From: Alphaproteobacteria bacterium
GTDB lineage: Bacteria > Pseudomonadota > Alphaproteobacteria > DSM-16000 > Inquilinaceae
DNA length: 64,000 bases
Direction: 5' to 3'
NCBI GenBank assembly: GCA_028277405.1
Contig: JANQGH010000014.1
Span: 1-64,000, forward strand
Each line of letters opens with the position of its first letter. Position 1 is the stretch's first letter. The position numbers and the translations under genes are program-made. The notes below the pieces were generated by a model. The model searched no databases and had not been told where the DNA came from. It saw nothing but the letters and a program-made list of their open reading frames with translations. Shown piece after piece: positions 16,652 to 25,581 of the stretch.

Positions 16652-17620
16652 ATGGATCGACCGGCCGCACCGCTCTTGGACCTTCGCGCCCTGACCGTCC
16701 GGTTGGGGCGTTCGGACCGATCGCCGTCGGTGCTCGACCAGATAACGCTGTCGCTCCAGGCCGGCGAGATCATGGGCCTGGTCGGCGAATCGGGCGCCGG
16801 CAAATCCATGACGGGGGCGGCGATCATCGACCTGCTGGAAGCGCCGCTGACCAAGACGGGCGGCGAGATCTGGCTGAATGGCGACCGCATCGACGATTTG
16901 CCGGAAAGCGCGAAACGCAAACTGCGCGGCGCCAAGATCGGCATGATTTTTCAGGACCCGGCAACCTCGCTGAACCCGGTGCTGACGATCGGCCACCAGT
17001 TGACCGAAACCATCCGCCAGCACGCCGACCTGGACCGTCGGCAGGCCCACGACAAGGCCGTCGACCTTCTAGCCGACGTCGGCATCCCATCGCCGGCCGA
17101 ACGGCTGGGCAGCTATCCGCACGAGTTTTCCGGCGGCATGCGCCAACGGGTGGTCATCGCCTTGGCCTTGGCGGGCAATCCCGACCTGATCATCGCTGAT
17201 GAGCCGACCACGGCGCTCGACGTCTCCATCCAGGCGCAGATCATCACGCTGTTGAAGGACGTGGCGGCCGAGCGGGGGGCCGGTGTGCTGTTGATCACCC
17301 ATGATCTGGGCGTGATCGCGGAGATTGCCGACCGGGTCGCGGTGATGTATGCCGGCCGCATCGTTGAAATCGCGCCGATGGCCGACATCCTGGATGCGCC
17401 CCGCCACCCCTATACCAAGGCGTTGATGCGCTCGATCCCCCTGGTCGGCGACCGGCGTGAGCGGCTGCCGCAGATCCAGGGCGCCATGCCCCGCGTGGGT
17501 GCAAGGCCACCCGGCTGTGCCTTCCACCCGCGCTGTCCCAGCCGCCTGGACCGGTGCGATCAGGACCGTCCCGATCTCGAAACCAAGGATGGCGTGCGGG
17601 TCGCCTGCTGGGCGGTGTAG
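16652..17620 (+). CDS. ABC transporter ATP-binding protein, DppD/OppD type
   Basis: A 322-residue ATPase with Walker A GLVGESGAGKSMTG, Q-loop MIFQDPATSLNP, signature EFSGGMRQR, Walker B LIIADEPTTALDV and H-loop LITHDLG. The C-terminal oligopeptide-family extension shows PPGCAFHPRCPSRLDRC. Such proteins energise DppBC/OppBC permeases as a DppD-DppF heterodimer. It follows the amidohydrolase by 18 bases and precedes the DppF-type gene by 13 bases. The permeases it serves are encoded divergently at 11527-13476, completing one full transporter. Confidence 0.93.
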   Translation: MDRPAAPLLDLRALTVRLGRSDRSPSVLDQITLSLQAGEIMGLVGESGAGKSMTGAAIIDLLEAPLTKTGGEIWLNGDRIDDLPESAKRKLRGAKIGMIFQDPATSLNPVLTIGHQLTETIRQHADLDRRQAHDKAVDLLADVGIPSPAERLGSYPHEFSGGMRQRVVIALALAGNPDLIIADEPTTALDVSIQAQIITLLKDVAAERGAGVLLITHDLGVIAEIADRVAVMYAGRIVEIAPMADILDAPRHPYTKALMRSIPLVGDRRERLPQIQGAMPRVGARPPGCAFHPRCPSRLDRCDQDRPDLETKDGVRVACWAV

Positions 17621-17633
17621 GATTGTGACGTCG

Positions 17634-18644
17634 ATGACCGTCCCCCAAGCCGCGTCCGACAGCGGACACGATCAACACGTCATTGTCAGTGGGCTTGTGC
17701 GCACCTTCGATGCGTCCCAGCCGTGGCTGGTGCGCGTGATCGGCCGGCAGGGAAGGCGGATCGTGCGGGCCGTCGACGATCTCAGCTTTTCGATCGCGCG
17801 GGGCAAAACGCTGGGGCTGGTCGGCGAATCGGGCTGCGGTAAGTCGACCGTCGCGCGCTGCCTTGCCGGCTTGCTCTCGCCGGACGCGGGATCGATTCGC
17901 ATCGCCGGCGCAACCGCCAGCGGCACGCCGGCGCGCGGCGAGATCCAGATGGTGTTTCAGGACCCCTATTCCAGCCTGAACCCGCGCTGGCGGGTGCGCG
18001 AGGCCGTCGGCGATTCCCTGCTGGCGTTCGGGCTGGCGAGCAACCGGTCGCAGATGGGCGAACAGGTCGCCAAGCTGCTCATTGACGTTGGTCTGGCGCC
18101 GGAAGACGGCGCGCACTACCCGCACGAGTTCTCAGGCGGCCAGCGGCAACGCGTGGCCATCGCGCGCGCGATCGCGTCGGAACCGTCGATCCTGATCGCC
18201 GATGAGCCGACCTCGGCGCTCGACGTGTCGGTACAAGCCCAGATCCTGAACCTGCTGCGGGACCTGCAGGCGGCGCGCGGCCTGACCTGCCTATTCATCA
18301 GCCACGATCTCGGCGTGGTCGATCACATGGCCGATACGGTCGGCGTCATGTATCTGGGCCGGCTGGTCGAGCTGCGCGGCAAGGAAGACCTGTTCGAACG
18401 GCCGCTGCACCCGTACACGCGCATGCTGATCGAAACCGCCCCCCGCCTGCGACGGTCGAACCAGCAAAGGTCGGCAGTCCGCGGCGAAGTGCCCAGCCCC
18501 CTCGCACCGCCGCCCGGCTGCGCCTTTCACCCGCGCTGCCCGCTGGCGAACGACCGCTGTCGCCGCGAGCGACCGGAGCCTATCGCCCTGCCAGACGGCG
18601 GCAATGTCGCCTGTCACGCGGTAGAGGAAGGACGGTTGGACTAA
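17634..18644 (+). CDS. ABC transporter ATP-binding protein, DppF/OppF type
   Basis: A 336-residue ATPase partner of the DppD-type subunit. Motifs: Walker A GLVGESGCGKSTVA, Q-loop MVFQDPYSSLNP, signature EFSGGQRQRVAIARAI, Walker B ILIADEPTSALDV, H-loop FISHDLGV, and C-terminal PPGCAFHPRCPLANDRC. The ATG at 17634 is chosen; an in-frame GTG at 17625 is possible, while the longer open frame upstream merely overlaps dppD. Its stop overlaps the stop of the convergent FAD oxidoreductase gene by three bases, so transcription from the two strands meets here. Confidence 0.93.
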   Translation: MTVPQAASDSGHDQHVIVSGLVRTFDASQPWLVRVIGRQGRRIVRAVDDLSFSIARGKTLGLVGESGCGKSTVARCLAGLLSPDAGSIRIAGATASGTPARGEIQMVFQDPYSSLNPRWRVREAVGDSLLAFGLASNRSQMGEQVAKLLIDVGLAPEDGAHYPHEFSGGQRQRVAIARAIASEPSILIADEPTSALDVSVQAQILNLLRDLQAARGLTCLFISHDLGVVDHMADTVGVMYLGRLVELRGKEDLFERPLHPYTRMLIETAPRLRRSNQQRSAVRGEVPSPLAPPPGCAFHPRCPLANDRCRRERPEPIALPDGGNVACHAVEEGRLD

Positions 18645-20014
18645 CCGCGCTCCGGCTGTCTCGACTCCGCCCGCCGGTCGGCAATCATGCCGAGCGGCAG
18701 CAGCAGTTGCGGTATCAGCCTTGCCAAGGCCTGGGCCTTGATCGGCTTCGGTGCGACCATGGGCAGGGGGAGGGCTTGTTCGTCACCATCGATCGCGAAA
18801 CGGGCGAGCGCGCGGCCCAGCAAGGTGGTCAGGACGATGCCCCGGCCATTGCAGGCGATCGGCGCCAGCCAGCCGGGGGCAGGCTGGAATAGGCGTGGCA
18901 GGAAATCACCGGTCAGGGTCGCGCGAGCGCGCCAGACATAGTCCATGCGGTCAAGCGAAAGCTGCGGGAACGTTGCGTTCAGCCGCTGGACGGCCCGGCG
19001 GGGAACGCGCATCGTCCCGGCGGCCTGGCTGATCGGCGCCATGCCCCCGATGACGATGCGATGGTCGGCGGTCCAGCGGACGGCGAACAGGTTGTTGCGG
19101 CTGTCTGACAGGGATTCGCGGTCGGGCAAAAGGTCCGCGCGCACCGCCTCGGGCAAGACGGGCGTCGCCATCTGATAAACGATCAACGGCACGGTGGACC
19201 GCCGCACCTTCGCCCCCGCACGCAGGTCCGGCATCTGGGCGTTGGTCGCCTGGATCACGAGCGGGGCGCGGATGGTCGCCGCGTCGGTTTCGATCAGCCA
19301 TTGATCCTTGTCCCGCCGGACCGATCGCGCCGGCGACCGCTCGTGGATTTGCGCGCCCGCCGTGGACGCTGCACGGGCCAACCCGCGCGCGTACGCCAGC
19401 GGGTTCAGATGGCCACCCGTCGAATCGAACATCGCGCCATGAAACCGCCGGCTGCCGATGCGGTCGCGCGCCTCCGCCGCCTCCAGCCAGGTCACGCTGG
19501 CCCCCGCCGCGTGCCAATCCTCCATGCGTGCCCGCAGCTTCGGAACCAGGGACGCCGCATGGGCCGGGTGCAGCCAGCCGGATGGAAACGCGTCGCAGGC
19601 GATGTGGTGCTTGGCGATCAGATCAAAGACACCCCGCGCACCACCGGCGACCAGGGACACCAGGTGCCTGCCCCGGTCGCCCAGGGTGGCGATCGCCTGA
19701 GACGGGCCAACGCGCGGCAGGCTGGGCACGACCAATCCGCCATTCCGGCCGGACGCGCCGTCACCGATACGGCCCGCCTCGACCAGCACGGTCGTCAGCC
19801 CCGCTTCGGCCGCGTGCAGCGCGGTCGACAGCCCCAGAAAGCCGCCGCCGATAATCGCCAGGTCGGCCGTGATATCACCGGTTGCCGCCGGTGCCTCGAA
19901 GCGCTCCTTCGCGGTCGCGTGCCAAAGACTGGCGGCGATGTCGTCCGGCCCGGCGGTCACGACCGGCCGCCCCGACCAACCTTCGACTGGCAGCCATGCC
20001 GACGAGGACGGCAA
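18641..20014 (-). CDS. FAD-dependent amine/amino-acid oxidoreductase (DAO family)
   Basis: A 457-residue flavoprotein of the DAO fold. The dinucleotide-binding motif ADLAIIGGGFLGLSTALHAA lies near residues 50-70 and is followed by VLVEAG and the GASGRNGG motif typical of gamma-glutamylputrescine oxidase (PuuB) and OrdL-like enzymes. Near the C-terminus, GWLAPIACNGRGIVLTT matches the FAD-closing segment (usually GFSGHGV), here altered to CNGRGI. These enzymes oxidise secondary amines or amino acids using oxygen or the respiratory chain. The gene is convergent with the importer ATPases and divergent from the class V PLP enzyme. Confidence 0.85.
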   Translation of the reverse strand: MPSSSAWLPVEGWSGRPVVTAGPDDIAASLWHATAKERFEAPAATGDITADLAIIGGGFLGLSTALHAAEAGLTTVLVEAGRIGDGASGRNGGLVVPSLPRVGPSQAIATLGDRGRHLVSLVAGGARGVFDLIAKHHIACDAFPSGWLHPAHAASLVPKLRARMEDWHAAGASVTWLEAAEARDRIGSRRFHGAMFDSTGGHLNPLAYARGLARAASTAGAQIHERSPARSVRRDKDQWLIETDAATIRAPLVIQATNAQMPDLRAGAKVRRSTVPLIVYQMATPVLPEAVRADLLPDRESLSDSRNNLFAVRWTADHRIVIGGMAPISQAAGTMRVPRRAVQRLNATFPQLSLDRMDYVWRARATLTGDFLPRLFQPAPGWLAPIACNGRGIVLTTLLGRALARFAIDGDEQALPLPMVAPKPIKAQALARLIPQLLLPLGMIADRRAESRQPERG

Positions 20015-20088
20015 AAGCGCTGGTCGGCGGACCCGGCGCCCCTATAGGATCGCCCGACCTTCCCGAACCGCCTCCGACAAGTCGAACG

Positions 20089-21378
20089 ATGCCCCATCAA
20101 GCCGCCACCAACCGTGCCTTTGACAAGGATCTGCTGGACGAAATCCGCGCCCGGTTCCTGCATGTCGACCATTGCCCGATCATCGATGAACCGCGCGTGT
20201 TTCTGGAGAGCGGCGGCGGCTCGCTGAAGCTGAAGACGGCGATCGAGGCCGCGGCGGATATCTCCGGCCTGCCGGACCAGGAGGGGCGCGACAATGACGC
20301 CTCTCGCTTTCTGTCCTCGGTCATCAACAAGGGGCGCGACGATCTGCGCTTGCTGTTCGGCTGCGGCGACACGGGCCAGGTGGTTTCGGGCGAGACCGGG
20401 ACTGAGCTTCTGTACAAGTTCATCCGCGCCGTTGCGCTGACCGCGCCGCCGGGGCCGGTGGTTTCGTGCAATCTGGAACATCCGGCGACCTTCGACGCGG
20501 CGCGCCAATGGGCCAACTATACCGGGCGCGCCTGGAACGAGGTCGAATTCGATGCCCTGTCGGGCACCGTCCAGCCGGAAGACTATGCCCGTACGGTGAC
20601 GCCGGATACGCGCATCGCCACGGTGATCCATACCAGCCAACTGACCGGCTTTCGTGTCGATCTCGTCGGCATCGTGAAGGCGATCCGGGCGATCGCGCCG
20701 GAGTGTTTCGTGATCGTCGACGGCATTCAGCAGGCGCCGCACGGCGATATCGACGTGCTGGCGTACGGCGCGGACGCGTACGTGTTCTCGCCGTACAAGG
20801 CGTTCTCGCGGCTGGCCGTCGGCTTCGGCTGGGTCGGCGATCGGCTGTCCGATGTGCGCCACGACCACATGCTGTCGAAGAACCCAAGGCTGTGGGAGTT
20901 GGGCTCGCGCGATCCTGGTATCTATGCGGCGCAAACGGCGGTCACGGACTACCTCGCCTGGCTCGGTGGCCGGCATGTCGACGGTGATGATCGGGGCGAC
21001 CTTGTCCGCGCCGGCGCGGCAGCCATGGCGGGCCAGGAACAGGCGCTGGTCTCCCTGCTGCTCGACGGCGAAGATGGGCTGCCCGGCCTTTTCGACATTC
21101 CCGGCATCGCGGTCATCGGCCCCCGCGCGCTCGATGAGCGGGCGGGCATCGTCTCGTTCACCTTGCGCGGCGTGCCCTCGCCGGAGATCGTGCGCCAGTT
21201 GGCGGCGCGCGGCATCCGTGTTCACGCCCGGATCGACGATGGTTATTCGGGCCACATCCTGGCGGCGCTGGACCTGCCGGACTGCGTACGCGTGGCGCTC
21301 TGCCACTACAACACCGCCGACGAGATCCGCCGCCTCTTGACCGAGATGGCGAGCCTGTCGCAAGACCTGGCCGGCTGA
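20089..21378 (+). CDS. Class V aminotransferase-fold PLP enzyme
   Basis: A 429-residue fold-type I PLP protein resembling cysteine desulfurases and class V aminotransferases. The PLP Schiff-base lysine should be Lys237 in YVFSPYKAFSR, and Asp211 with the following IQQAPH (VDGIQQAPH) should contact the cofactor ring. GSxTE-like GETGTELLYKF near residue 101 binds the phosphate. No catalytic cysteine loop typical of IscS is evident. The start at 20089 leaves 74 bases to the divergent FAD enzyme gene; the longer frame would overlap it. Position between two hydantoinase clusters suggests amino-acid-type catabolism (lyase, desulfurase or transaminase), not further resolved. Confidence 0.85.
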   Translation: MPHQAATNRAFDKDLLDEIRARFLHVDHCPIIDEPRVFLESGGGSLKLKTAIEAAADISGLPDQEGRDNDASRFLSSVINKGRDDLRLLFGCGDTGQVVSGETGTELLYKFIRAVALTAPPGPVVSCNLEHPATFDAARQWANYTGRAWNEVEFDALSGTVQPEDYARTVTPDTRIATVIHTSQLTGFRVDLVGIVKAIRAIAPECFVIVDGIQQAPHGDIDVLAYGADAYVFSPYKAFSRLAVGFGWVGDRLSDVRHDHMLSKNPRLWELGSRDPGIYAAQTAVTDYLAWLGGRHVDGDDRGDLVRAGAAAMAGQEQALVSLLLDGEDGLPGLFDIPGIAVIGPRALDERAGIVSFTLRGVPSPEIVRQLAARGIRVHARIDDGYSGHILAALDLPDCVRVALCHYNTADEIRRLLTEMASLSQDLAG

Positions 21379-21388
21379 CGCCAGCCGC

Positions 21389-23056
21389 TCAGGCACGGGT
21401 GCCCAGGCCGGTCGCTGGGTCGACCGTAACATCATAGTCCGACAGCGCCCCGGCGACCGAAACGGCGCCTGCGGCAACGTCGGCCGCCACGGCCTCGACC
21501 GCGCGCAGCTTGGGATCGCCATAGCCGCCGCCGCCCGCCTCGCGGATGGTCAGCGTGTCGCCTGGGGCCAGGGCGTGCCGCCCCTTCGGCGGAATGGCGC
21601 TGCCATTGATGGCAAATTCGCGCGCGGCCCCAGGGGCACCGCCAAGGAAGCCGCGCGCCGGAAACTTGGTGCGCAGACCGAAGATCGAGACATCAACCGG
21701 CATACCAGACGTGTTCACGAGGGCGGCCTCCTGGCCCGTACCGCCGCGAAACCGGCCCGGGCCACCGGTGTCCGGCAGCATGCGGCGATAGAGGACACGC
21801 ATGCCCGTCTCCCGCTCCCACACCTCGGACGGCACGACGGCGTTGTTGGTAGGGAACGGCACGGCGGCGCGGCCGTCATGCCCGTCCATGGCGCCGAGGC
21901 CGCCGGCCAGGAAGTATTGTGTCGCCATCTCCCTGCCGTCCGACCGTCTGGCCGTGACCAGCATCAGGGTCGCCATGCCGCTGTCGGCCTGCACCCGGCC
22001 GGGCAGGACGTCGGCCAGGCAACTCATCACCAAGGGCACGATGAACCAGCCGACCGTGTGGCGCCCACCCGTGGGCGACGGCTTGGTCGCGGCCAGGATG
22101 CAGCCTTCTGGCGCGCTGATCGAGATGGGCAAAAGCGTGCCGTCATTGTTGGGGATCGACGGCGTGGTCAGGCACTTCACCGCATAGCTGGCAAACGAGC
22201 GCGTGTAACAAAACGGCACATTGATCGCGACCGGCGCAGCCGGCCCCGTGCCCGCGAAGTCAAGCGCGATCCGATCGCCCTCGACCGTGACCGCGCAGGC
22301 CAGATCCAGGGCCTCCGTCACGGTCTCGATCGCCATCTCGCGGCGATAGGTGCCGTCCGGGATCGCCGCCAGCTCGCGCCGCATCGCGCCTTCGGACTGG
22401 GCAATGATGGCGTCGGCCAAGGGCTGTAGATCGTCGATGCCGTATTCGTCCATGAATTCGCCGACGAGGCGGGCGCCCACCTCCGTGCCGGCGACGTTGG
22501 CGTCAATGTCGCCGAACACCTCGTCGACGACGCGCACATTGTTGGCCAGAATGTCGCGCAGCAGCGGGTTGAACGTACCGGCCTCGACCAGCTTGCAGAC
22601 CGGCAGGATCAGCCCCTCGTGATAGAGGTCCGGATTGCCGATCGCGAGGCCCGCCCCGCCGATGTCCGGCAAGTGAGTGATGGTCATGACGAAACCGACC
22701 ACCCGGTCGCCGCGAAACACCGGCCGCGCGACGCAAATGTCGGGCGTATGCCCCGTGCCCAGCCACGGATCGTTGGTCACCAACACGTCGCCCGGCTTCA
22801 GGCTTTCGACCGGATAACGCGCCAGCATGTGCCGCATGGTCAAGGGCGCGGTGCCGATGAAGGCCGGCATGCTGAGGCTGGCCTGGGCGATCGAGCGGCC
22901 CTTGGCGTCGAACATGACGCAGGCCAGGTCCCACGCCTCGCGCACGCCGACCGAAAATGCCGTACGTACGATCGCGGTCAGGATCTCGTCCGTGATGGCG
23001 ATCAGACGATCCCACATGATGCCCAGGCTGACGGCGTCGATCGGCGCCTTGCTCAT
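21389..23056 (-). CDS. hyuB: Hydantoinase B / oxoprolinase subunit (second copy)
   Basis: A 555-residue HyuB-family subunit, about 110 residues shorter than the first copy, mainly at the C-terminus. Markers are VSLGIMWDRLIAITDE at the start, VTNDPWLGTGHTPDICVARP, TITHLPDIGGAGL and the final IREAGGGGYGDP. Its ATG overlaps the hyuA stop by four bases, so the two subunits are coupled. It is the last gene of the minus-strand unit gntR-ridA-hyuA-hyuB, assuming read-through. It ends 10 bases from the convergent class V PLP gene. The substrate is unknown; differences from the first copy suggest a different compound rather than duplication. Confidence 0.93.
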   Translation of the reverse strand: MSKAPIDAVSLGIMWDRLIAITDEILTAIVRTAFSVGVREAWDLACVMFDAKGRSIAQASLSMPAFIGTAPLTMRHMLARYPVESLKPGDVLVTNDPWLGTGHTPDICVARPVFRGDRVVGFVMTITHLPDIGGAGLAIGNPDLYHEGLILPVCKLVEAGTFNPLLRDILANNVRVVDEVFGDIDANVAGTEVGARLVGEFMDEYGIDDLQPLADAIIAQSEGAMRRELAAIPDGTYRREMAIETVTEALDLACAVTVEGDRIALDFAGTGPAAPVAINVPFCYTRSFASYAVKCLTTPSIPNNDGTLLPISISAPEGCILAATKPSPTGGRHTVGWFIVPLVMSCLADVLPGRVQADSGMATLMLVTARRSDGREMATQYFLAGGLGAMDGHDGRAAVPFPTNNAVVPSEVWERETGMRVLYRRMLPDTGGPGRFRGGTGQEAALVNTSGMPVDVSIFGLRTKFPARGFLGGAPGAAREFAINGSAIPPKGRHALAPGDTLTIREAGGGGYGDPKLRAVEAVAADVAAGAVSVAGALSDYDVTVDPATGLGTRA

Positions 23057-25158
23057 GCGGCCAGTGTTCCTTCGGCGGCGGCGATGGACGCGATCAGATT
23101 GCCGTGGCTGTCGATCTCGACCCGGTCGCCGACCCCGATCACGCAGGTGGATTCCCGCTCCTCAACCAGGGCCGGCCCGGCAAAGCTGTCGCCCGGTTTC
23201 AGGGCCAGACGGTCGTAGACGGGCGTTTCGACAAAGCCGCCAGCATCGGGGAAATAGGCCGCCCGCACCCCTTTGCGGGCCTGATCGGCGGCACCGCGAT
23301 CGAACGCGAAATCCGTACTATCGGTCGGTCGAGGCCCGCTGACGGTTGCCTTCCACGCGATGATGTCGATCGGCCGGTCGGGAAAGGACTTGGAGAAGAC
23401 ACCCTCATACGCGTCGGCAAACAGGCGCGGCAGCGCCTCGATCAGCGCGGCACCGGCGAGGTTCGCCGGCATCGTCACCTCGATATCGTACCCTTGGCCC
23501 CGATACCGCATGTCAAGAGCGCGTACGACGGTCAGGTCGGTGCGCCGTACGTCCGTGCCGCTGAACGCGTCCGCCGCCTCGTCGACCAGATTGGCGAAAC
23601 CCTGGTCGATCGCCGCCGGTTGCAAGCCTTCCAACTCGACCAGATCCGACCGCAGCACCTCGAACGACAGCGGGCTGATCAGCATGCCGATGGCCGAGGC
23701 AACGCCCGCGCCCGCCGGGAACACCACGCGCGGCACCAACAGCTTGTGCGCCACGCGCAGCGCGTGGATCGGGCCGGAGCCACCGAACGCCACCATGGTC
23801 GAGCGGCGATAGTCGAAGCCGCGCTCGGACGCGTGATTGCGAAATGCGCGCGCGACATCCTCGTTGATCGTCTCGTGAATGCCCCAGGCCGCGCGCAGAG
23901 CGTCGACATCCAGCGGGGCGGCGATCTCTCTGCCGATGGCCTCGGTCGCAGCACCGCCGTCCAGCGCCATCTCGCCGCCGAGGAAAAAATCCGCACTCAG
24001 ATAGCCGAGCGAGAGGTTGGCGTCGGTCAAGGTCGGTGCCGAACCGCCAAGCCCGTAGCAGGCCGGGCCGGGATCGGCCCCCGCACTGCGCGGGCCGACC
24101 TTGACCACGCCGCGCGCGTCGATCTCCGCCAGGCTGCCGCCGCCGGCGCCGATCTCGATCAGGTCGATCACCGGGATCTTGGCCGGCAGGCCGCTGCCGA
24201 GCTTGAATTCGTGAACCCGCGCGACCTCCATCTCATAGCGGTGCAAGGGCGTCATGTCGCGCACCAGCGCGCCCTTGGCCGTGGTGCCGCCCATATCGTA
24301 GGCCAGCAGGTCCGCGATACCCGACGTTTCGCCCAACCTGGCGGCAAAATGCACGCCGGCGGCCGGCCCCGATTCCAGCAGGCGCACCGGATAGCGCCGG
24401 GCGGTCTCCACCGTCACCGTGCCGCCGCTGGAGGTCATGATGAACAGGCCGCCGGCAAAGCCAAGTTCGCCCAGGCCCGTCTCCAGCCGGTCCAGATAGC
24501 GGCTCAACATCGGCTGGGTGAACGCGTTCATCGTCGTCGTCGTCCAGCGCTCGTACTCGCGCATGAACGGGAAGATGTCGGCCGACCGGCTGATGGAGAC
24601 GTCGGGCAGAACCTCGGCGACGATCGCGGCGACATCCCGTTCATGGGTATCGTCGACGTACGCGTTCAACAGACAAACCGCGATCGCCTCGATCTCGCGC
24701 GCTTGGGCAAGCCGCTGAAGCCGGTCCCGGACCTGATCGTGGTCCAGCGTCTCGACGACCTCGCCCGACGGCCCGATCCGTTCCGACACCTCAATGCGCA
24801 TGGGACGTTCGATCAGCGGTTCGGGGTAACTGATGCGCAGATCGTACATATCGTATCGCCGCTCCTTGGCGATATCGAGAACGTCCGCGAAACCCTCGGT
24901 GCAGATCATGGCGGTCTTCGCACCCCGCCGCTCGATCAGCGCGTTGGTGACCAGCGTCGTGCCATGCACGATCGTCCCGACATCGCTGATCTCCGCACCC
25001 GCCTTTTGCATCAGAACGGGCAGGCCGGCGATCACGGCGGCCGACGGGTCGTGCGGCGTCGTCAGTTGCTTGTGCACGACCAGCCGCCCGGAACGCGGGT
25101 CAAGGGCGGCAAAATCGGTGAACGTCCCCCCGATATCGATGCCGACCCGCCAATCCAT
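23053..25158 (-). CDS. hyuA: Hydantoinase A / oxoprolinase ATPase subunit (second copy)
   Basis: A 701-residue HyuA-family ATPase. The first nucleotide loop is VGIDIGGTFTDFAALD, the second LAYDMGGTTAKGALV, where the TTAK variant replaces the TSSD seen in the first copy of this window and puts it in another subgroup of the family. The Hydant_A_N and Hydantoinase_A domains are both complete, and a GAGGGSLAEID segment follows. Only 4 bases separate it from the upstream ridA-like gene, so it is clearly operonic. It lies divergent from the branched-chain-type importer genes, which may supply its substrate. Confidence 0.93.
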   Translation of the reverse strand: MDWRVGIDIGGTFTDFAALDPRSGRLVVHKQLTTPHDPSAAVIAGLPVLMQKAGAEISDVGTIVHGTTLVTNALIERRGAKTAMICTEGFADVLDIAKERRYDMYDLRISYPEPLIERPMRIEVSERIGPSGEVVETLDHDQVRDRLQRLAQAREIEAIAVCLLNAYVDDTHERDVAAIVAEVLPDVSISRSADIFPFMREYERWTTTTMNAFTQPMLSRYLDRLETGLGELGFAGGLFIMTSSGGTVTVETARRYPVRLLESGPAAGVHFAARLGETSGIADLLAYDMGGTTAKGALVRDMTPLHRYEMEVARVHEFKLGSGLPAKIPVIDLIEIGAGGGSLAEIDARGVVKVGPRSAGADPGPACYGLGGSAPTLTDANLSLGYLSADFFLGGEMALDGGAATEAIGREIAAPLDVDALRAAWGIHETINEDVARAFRNHASERGFDYRRSTMVAFGGSGPIHALRVAHKLLVPRVVFPAGAGVASAIGMLISPLSFEVLRSDLVELEGLQPAAIDQGFANLVDEAADAFSGTDVRRTDLTVVRALDMRYRGQGYDIEVTMPANLAGAALIEALPRLFADAYEGVFSKSFPDRPIDIIAWKATVSGPRPTDSTDFAFDRGAADQARKGVRAAYFPDAGGFVETPVYDRLALKPGDSFAGPALVEERESTCVIGVGDRVEIDSHGNLIASIAAAEGTLAA

Positions 25159-25162
25159 GGGG

Positions 25163-25552
25163 TCAGGCCTCCGCGCGCTTCAGGGCGGTGACCTCAATCT
25201 CGACCTTCATCGCCTCTTCGGCAAAGCCGCAGATGATGGTCGTGTTGGTCGGGCGCGGCTCGGAAAAGGTCTGGCCAAGCACCAGGGAGACCGGCTCGAC
25301 ATAGCTGCGATCGGCCAGGAAGACGCGGACCCGAACGATGTCCTTCATCGCGGCGTCCGCCTGGGCCAGCGCATCGCCGATCGTCTTCAGGCATTGCCGT
25401 GCCTGCTCAGCCGGGTCGTCGGAGATGCTGTGGTCGGCGAAGTTGTAGCCGGCGGTGCCGGAGACGAAGATCCATTCGCCGTCGACGACCGCCCGGCTGT
25501 AGCCGGCCATCTTTTCGAACTTCGACCCGCTGGTAATGGCGTAGCGCGACAT
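25163..25552 (-). CDS. RidA-family protein (YjgF/YER057c/UK114)
   Basis: A 129-residue protein of the RidA superfamily, trimeric chorismate-mutase-like fold. The family pattern is visible: DGEWIFVSGTAGY near residues 24-36, AxQxxxCLxxIGDALAQADAAMKDIVRVRVFL in the middle, and KVEIEVTAL at the end. Canonical RidA proteins carry an arginine in a PARS-type motif for imine/enamine deamination; here the corresponding stretch reads RPTNTTI, so the arginine appears to be missing and a different activity or ligand is likely. Sits immediately upstream of hyuA and 29 bases after the regulator gene, consistent with a pathway-specific helper. Confidence 0.88.
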   Translation of the reverse strand: MSRYAITSGSKFEKMAGYSRAVVDGEWIFVSGTAGYNFADHSISDDPAEQARQCLKTIGDALAQADAAMKDIVRVRVFLADRSYVEPVSLVLGQTFSEPRPTNTTIICGFAEEAMKVEIEVTALKRAEA

Positions 25553-25581
25553 GGGTTTCCTTCGGCTGGTTTTGGTCAGGG

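Noticed and set aside
15350-17050. Open frame of about 566 codons on minus, antisense to the amidohydrolase and ATPase genes
   Set aside because: No recognisable motif, and it spans two well-supported genes on the other strand.
17457-17633. Upstream extension of the DppF-type ATPase
   Set aside because: The added residues overlap the preceding ATPase gene and lack ATPase character.
19957-21522. Open frame of about 520 codons on minus, antisense to the class V PLP gene
   Set aside because: Arg/His/Gln-rich with no family match; the PLP gene has its cofactor lysine and phosphate motifs.
23104-25191. Open frame of about 695 codons on plus, antisense to the second hyuA
   Set aside because: Composition is that of antisense high-GC coding DNA; the HyuA protein on minus has all family motifs.
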